Source of the DNA: Micromonospora kangleipakensis
GTDB taxonomy: Bacteria > Actinomycetota > Actinomycetes > Mycobacteriales > Micromonosporaceae
DNA length: 64,000 nucleotides
Assembly: GCF_004217615.1 (NCBI RefSeq)
Contig: NZ_SHLD01000001.1
Span: 5,580,001 to 5,644,000, forward strand
Reading direction: 5' to 3'
Within the stretch, counting starts at the first letter, position 1, and each line of letters starts with the position of its first letter. The notes under the pieces are model-generated. The model was not told the DNA's origin. It did not search any database and was given only the letters and a program-made list of their open reading frames with translations. Both the position numbers and the translations under genes were made by a program. Shown here piece after piece: positions 60,230-64,000 of the stretch.

Positions 60230-60479
60230 TAGCGCACGCCCCCTGCCCGGACGCACCGTCGAATGGGCGGACCTGCTGCTGCGCGGCGGGCCAGGTGACG
60301 GGCACATCGTCCCCGGCGGCGGGGAAACCGTCCTGTGGCAGGCCTGCCTGTACGAGATCACGCCCGCGGTTGAACACCGGCGTGGACGCGACCGGCGGGT
60401 GTACCGACACCGCCCGGACTGCTGGCCATCGGGGTACTGGTCCTGGTTTTACCGGCCTATCGATGGTGTTGGTGGAACG
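60230..60479 (+). pseudogene. Decayed small gene, copy 2 (related to 54985), running into the ArsR gene
   Basis: Continuous frame with 'LPGRTVEWADLLLRGGPGDG', 'HIVPGGGETVLWQACLYEIT' and 'RHRPDCWPSGYWSWFYRP', matching copy 1 at 54985 without its frameshift. No start is apparent, and the frame continues directly into the ArsR start at 60480, so the real C-terminus is lost or fused. Family not recognised. Confidence 0.5.
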
Positions 60480-60851
60480 ATGGCAGACGTGGGAACTGCG
60501 AAAACTGCTATGCCTGCTATCTCGCCGCTTGCTGGCGAGCCGATCAAGCGTGCCGATGCCGAGCGGCTCGCGGGAGTGCTGAAGGCATTCGCCGACCCGG
60601 CCCGGCTGCGACTGCTCAGTCTCATCCAGTCCGCTCCGGAGGGCGAGGCGTCCGTGAGTGACCTCACCGCGCCGCTTGGTCTCTCCCAGCCGACCGTGAG
60701 TCATCACCTTCGGATCCTCACCGAGGCCGGCCTGCTCGAGCGCGAGAAGCGCGGCGTCTGGGCGTACTACCGCCTGGTGCCGTCCGCGATCGCGGCGATC
60801 GCGGACCTGTTGACGCCGCCCCGCAAGCGGGCGACGAAGAAGGCCCGCTGA
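60480..60851 (+). CDS. ArsR-family winged-helix regulator
   Basis: A 123-residue protein; ATG 60480 is preferred because the upstream frame belongs to a decayed gene. It shows the ArsR fold: 'RLAGVLKAFADPARLRLLSL', 'ASVSDLTAPLGLSQPTVSHH' and 'LRILTEAGLLEREKRGVWAY' with 'YRLVPSAIAAIADLL'. No CxC metal-binding motif (the usual ELCVCDL is 'ASVSDLTAPL'), so it is not a classical arsenic sensor. No arsenic or metal genes follow; the target is unknown. Confidence 0.9.
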   Translation: MADVGTAKTAMPAISPLAGEPIKRADAERLAGVLKAFADPARLRLLSLIQSAPEGEASVSDLTAPLGLSQPTVSHHLRILTEAGLLEREKRGVWAYYRLVPSAIAAIADLLTPPRKRATKKAR

Positions 60852-61305
60852 GCGGCACTGTCGAAGGCCGGCGCCGGTGCCGGGTCCCCACCCGTAGGTC
60901 GGCAGACCCACGCAGGACGCACCTATCCAGCGCACTTGGGGCGTGGTGTTCAAGAATCCCGCGGTAGCGGCGGCCGCCCAGCGTGGCTTGCCCGATGCCG
61001 ATGAGCCGCGCCGGGCGTGCCTCAGCGCGGTGAGCGATCCGAACGATGTCGTGCCGGCAGCGGCCGGCGCGCTCGCCGCCGCCGACCGGCCGGTGTTGAT
61101 CACCGAGGCGGGGATCCCGCCCCGACCCGACCTGGCCGGGGCTGGACGGCAGACAACTGCCGTTGACGTCGCCGGCGGGCCAGTCCCTCTGGTTCGTCGA
61201 CACTGTCCGAACCGATCGGCGTGGCGCGGAAGGCCGGCTGACCGTTGCTCAGCAGGCGGTGCCGGCGCGGGAGGTGGTGTCGGCTACCCGGCTGCCGGCC
61301 ACCGC
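60852..61305. other. Gap, possible scrap of a TPP-dependent enzyme
   Basis: A plus-strand open frame at 60943-61150 reads 'DPNDVVPAAAGALAAADRPV', resembling the central domain of acetolactate-synthase-like enzymes, but it is short and unsupported by any motif. No intact gene. Confidence 0.25.
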
Positions 61306-63070
61306 ATGTGGAGGCCGTCGGAAATAGTTGTGCAGGTGGACACGGTGATCGACAACGCTGACGATGAGTTTCGGTGGCTGGAGAGCCTCGACGCGGAGAC
61401 CGTCGCCGCGTGGGTACAGGACCGCAACAGGGAGACGCTCGCCGCCGTGGCCATCGGTGACACGTTCACCGGTCGCACGTCCGAGATCCGGCAGGTGTTA
61501 GACGCTGGCGACCGCATTCCGTATCCGGGCTGGCGCGGTGACGGCCACTACTACAACTTCTGGACCGACGCGTCGCACCCCCGAGGGCTGTGGCGACGGA
61601 CGACCCTCGACCAGTACCGCAGGCGTGAGCCGGAGTGGGACGTGCTGCTCGACGTCGACGCGCTGGCCGCAGAGGAAGGCGAGAACTGGGTCTGGGGCGG
61701 CGTCACCGTCCTGCGCGCCGGCTACCAGCGCTGCCTGATCAGCCTGTCCCGCGGCGGCGCCGACGCGGTCGTGGTGCGCGAGTTCGATCTGGATCGGCGG
61801 GGTTTCGTCGCGGACGGGTTCACGCTGCCCGAGGCGAAGAGCAGCGTCTGCTGGATCGACGCCGACCCCATCTATGTCGGCACCGACTTCGGCGCCGGCT
61901 CGCTGACCACCTCCGGTTATCCCCGCATCGTCAAGCGATGGCGGCGGGGCACGCCGCTGTCGGAGGCGGAGACGGTGTACGAATGCCGGGCGGACGACTT
62001 GTCTGTCCGCGCGACGCACGATCCGACAGCCGGCTTCGCCCGCGACTTCGTCGTCCGCAGCCTGGACTTCTTTCGTCGTGAGAGCTACCTGCGCACGATC
62101 GCCGGGGAGCTGATCCGTATCCCGGTGCCGGACGACGCGGCATGGGACGTACACCGCGAGTGGCTGTTGATCCGGCTGCGTTCGCCGTTGACCATCGACG
62201 GTGCGACCTACCCGGCCGGGGCTCTGCTGGTGACCCGGTTCGACGCGTACCTCGCCGGTGAGCGTGACCTGACCATTCTCTTCCAACCCGACGCGCCCAC
62301 CGCGCTGTACGACTACGCCGGGACCCGCAACCACCTCATCCTGATCCTGCTGTCGGACGTCAAGACTCGGCTGGAGGTGCTCACGCCGGACGGGGACCGC
62401 TGGCGGCGGGCGCCCCTGCCGGGTGTGGCGGAGTACGACCACAGCACGATCGTGGCGACCGACCCGGACAACGGCGACGCGTACCTGCTCGTGTCGGAGG
62501 GGTTTCTTCAGCCCGCATCGCTGAGCCTCGGGCAGATCGGCGGTGCGGTTGAGACGCTCAAGCGGGAGCCGAGCTTCTTCGACACCGAGGGCATGACCGT
62601 CCGGCAGTTCTTCGCCGCCTCAGCCGACGGCACCCGGGTGCCGTACTTCGTCGTCGGCGACCCAGCGCACCCGGGCCGACGCTGCTCACCGGGTACGGCG
62701 GATACGAACCCTGACGCCCTCATACGACGGCGTCATCGGCCGCTCCTGGCTGGCCTGCGGCGGCACGTACGTGGTGGCCAACATCCGGGGCGGCGGCGAG
62801 TACGGCCCCGAATGGCACCGGGCCGCGCTGCGGGAGAATCGGCTGCGGGCGTATGAGGACTTCGCCGCGATTGCGACCGACCTGGTGGCACGCGGGATCA
62901 CCACCCCCGCCCGGCTCGGTATCGAGGGCGGCAGCAACGGCGGATTGTTGATGGGGGTGATGCTGACCCGCTATCCCTCGCTGTTCGGGGCCGTTGTCGC
63001 GCACGTACCGCTGATGGACATGCGTCGCTATCACCGGCTGCTGGCCGGCGCCTCCTGGATAGCCGAGTAA
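61306..63070 (+). pseudogene. Prolyl oligopeptidase family (S9) serine peptidase, frameshifted and truncated
   Basis: From about ATG 61306 the beta-propeller half is intact ('DEFRWLESLDAETVAAWVQD', 'SKSSVCWIDADPIYVGTDFG'-like stretch, 'FDTEGMTVRQFFAASADGTR'). At 62670-62700 the frame breaks, and the catalytic domain continues in another frame from about 62700 ('GGTYVVANIRGGGEYGPEWH', 'GIEGGSNGGLLMGVMLTRYP'), including the nucleophile Ser in GGSNGG. It stops at TAA 63070 after 'RLLAGASWIAE', so the catalytic Asp and His, some 130 further residues, are missing. Not functional. S9 enzymes cleave short peptides after proline. Confidence 0.88.
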
Positions 63071-63152
63071 GGTCACCGTCGACGTCGACGCCTGGGAGCC
63101 CGCGGCCGAGGACCTTCCCCCGGCGATCGTCGCCGCCTGGACCGACAGCGAA

Positions 63153-63181
63153 GCGGGTGCCCTCGCATCGAGGGCGCCCGC
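63153..63181 (-). terminator. Strong hairpin downstream of the NADH dehydrogenase-like gene
   Basis: A 13-bp stem, GCGGGTGCCCTCG against CGAGGGCGCCCGC, with one G-T pair and a three-base loop, 14 bp after the stop codon. It is typical of actinomycete intrinsic terminators lacking a U tract. Confidence 0.75.
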
Positions 63182-63194
63182 TTCGCCGCGTGCA

Positions 63195-64000
63195 CTAGGG
63201 CAGCGCCTTGACGGCCGAGCCCGCCGTGGCCCGCTCCCGCGCGACGCGGCGGCGCCGGGTCGGCATCCCGAGCGTCGGGTTCGCGACGCCCCAGGCGGCG
63301 CCCTTGCAGACCAGTTCCTTGTAGACGGCGGCGAGCCGTCCGGTCAGTGCCGCCCGGACGGTGCGGTCGTCGGCGGTGACGTACTGGATCACGCCTTCCT
63401 TGCGGCCCAGCGAGATGCACTGGTTGAAGTAGCGGATCGGCATGTTCGGGAGCTTCCCGCCGGTCAGGCGCGCGGCGATCGCGTCGGCGGCCTGCCACGC
63501 GACCGGGGTGCCCGAGGCGCACGACATCCGCAGCGGCTTGTTGCCCGGTCCCATCGCGTAGGCCGCGTCGCCGACGGCGTACACGTCGGGGTGCGAGACC
63601 GAGCGCATGGTCCCGTCGACCACGATCTGGCCGGCGCCGGTGACCTCCAGGGCGGTCGCCTTCGCGATCGGGTGGACCGCGAAGCCGGTGGTCCACACGG
63701 TGACCGCGGCCGGGATGGCCTTGCCGTCGGCGGTGGTGACGCGGTCGGCTTCGACGCCGGTGACGGCGGCGTGCTCGTGCACGGTGATGCTGAGCTTGTC
63801 GAAGACCTTCCGCAGGTGCCCGCGGCCCTTGGGCGAGAGCCAGTCGCCGAGGCCGCCGCGGGCGGCGAGGGCGACGTCGAGGTCCGGGCGGGCTTCGGCG
63901 ATCTCGGTCGCGGCCTCCAGGCCGGTGAGGCCGCCGCCGACGACGGTCACGGTGTGCCCGGCCTCCAGGCGGGCCAGGCGCTCGCGCAGCCGGAGCGCTC
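63195..64000 (-). CDS. Type II NADH dehydrogenase-like FAD/NAD oxidoreductase, N-terminus beyond the right edge
   Basis: The minus frame is open to the right edge; 268 codons are visible, with no start. It contains the second dinucleotide-binding fold 'HTVTVVGGGLTGLEAATEIA' (GxGxxG, for NADH), 'TTADGKAIPAAVTVWTTGF', and the FAD-binding 'SHPDVYAVGDAAYAM' near the C-terminal side. Type II NADH dehydrogenases pass electrons from NADH to quinone without pumping protons. The C-terminal tail is short and Arg-rich ('TRRRRVARERATAGS'), without an obvious amphipathic membrane anchor, so it may instead be one of the soluble relatives. A strong terminator follows. Confidence 0.88.
   Translation of the reverse strand, partial: ALRLRERLARLEAGHTVTVVGGGLTGLEAATEIAEARPDLDVALAARGGLGDWLSPKGRGHLRKVFDKLSITVHEHAAVTGVEADRVTTADGKAIPAAVTVWTTGFAVHPIAKATALEVTGAGQIVVDGTMRSVSHPDVYAVGDAAYAMGPGNKPLRMSCASGTPVAWQAADAIAARLTGGKLPNMPIRYFNQCISLGRKEGVIQYVTADDRTVRAALTGRLAAVYKELVCKGAAWGVANPTLGMPTRRRRVARERATAGSAVKALP

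Overview
The window is high-GC DNA with strong G/C bias at third codon positions, GTG starts and Micromonospora/Streptomyces-type gene content (SARP-type regulator, MocR regulator, IS630, IS5, IS110 and TnpB elements, an RHS/LamG pair). It is best read as an accessory region of an actinomycete chromosome, probably a member of the Micromonosporaceae. The genus is an inference; no ribosomal or other phylogenetic marker is present.
Layout. 1-6733: two minus-strand secreted giants, a DNRLRE/LamG wall-associated protein followed by an RHS/YD-repeat protein whose C-terminus lies beyond the left edge. 6734-15750: repeat-rich, with three copies of a roughly 600-850 bp intergenic repeat carrying arrays of 10-bp-periodic motifs. 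A degenerate IS5-family element sits in one array. Between the repeats lie two GNAT acetyltransferases, a secreted phytase-like esterase and an anchored LolA-like/redoxin-like protein. 15760-19697: a two-gene unit, a beta-propeller/CHAT caspase-like protease and a partner with two membrane helices. This is a candidate defence or programmed-cell-death module. 20105-25542: CoaD-like enzyme, P-loop protein, a tRNA-Val 3' fragment joined to the repeat (candidate attachment junction), DUF4331 protein and a divergent LysR/PhzF pair. 25542-29415: mobile-element scars (148-bp miniature TnpB-type element, RibD, IS3 and IS110 remnants), a CapA lipoprotein and two broken SARP genes.
29471-37824: a tightly packed five-gene operon of largely unrecognised proteins. 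Two carry SPF motifs in acidic N-terminal regions, two carry HExxH zinc-protease motifs, and the last fuses a serine-hydrolase-like domain, an acidic repeat linker, an M15 peptidase domain and a metalloprotease-like C-terminal module of lower GC. I regard this operon and the CHAT unit as the best candidates for an undescribed system.
37825-50374: serine and tyrosine recombinase remnants among ordinary metabolic genes (two alpha/beta hydrolases, PIG-L deacetylase, DUF1801, FAD-linked oxidase, DUF3800, MocR/EamA pair, DUF6624-like lipoprotein). 50762-54539: a composite structure of two near-identical IS630 elements in inverted orientation inserted at TA on both sides of a TnpB element. 54539-64000: a decayed segment with many pseudogenes (UvrA-like, LysR, prolyl oligopeptidase, a twice-repeated small gene) between intact AraC, VOC, flavin/F420-binding, ArsR and lipoprotein genes, ending in the C-terminal part of a type II NADH dehydrogenase-like protein.
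All family assignments come from reading motifs in the translations; no database search was run.
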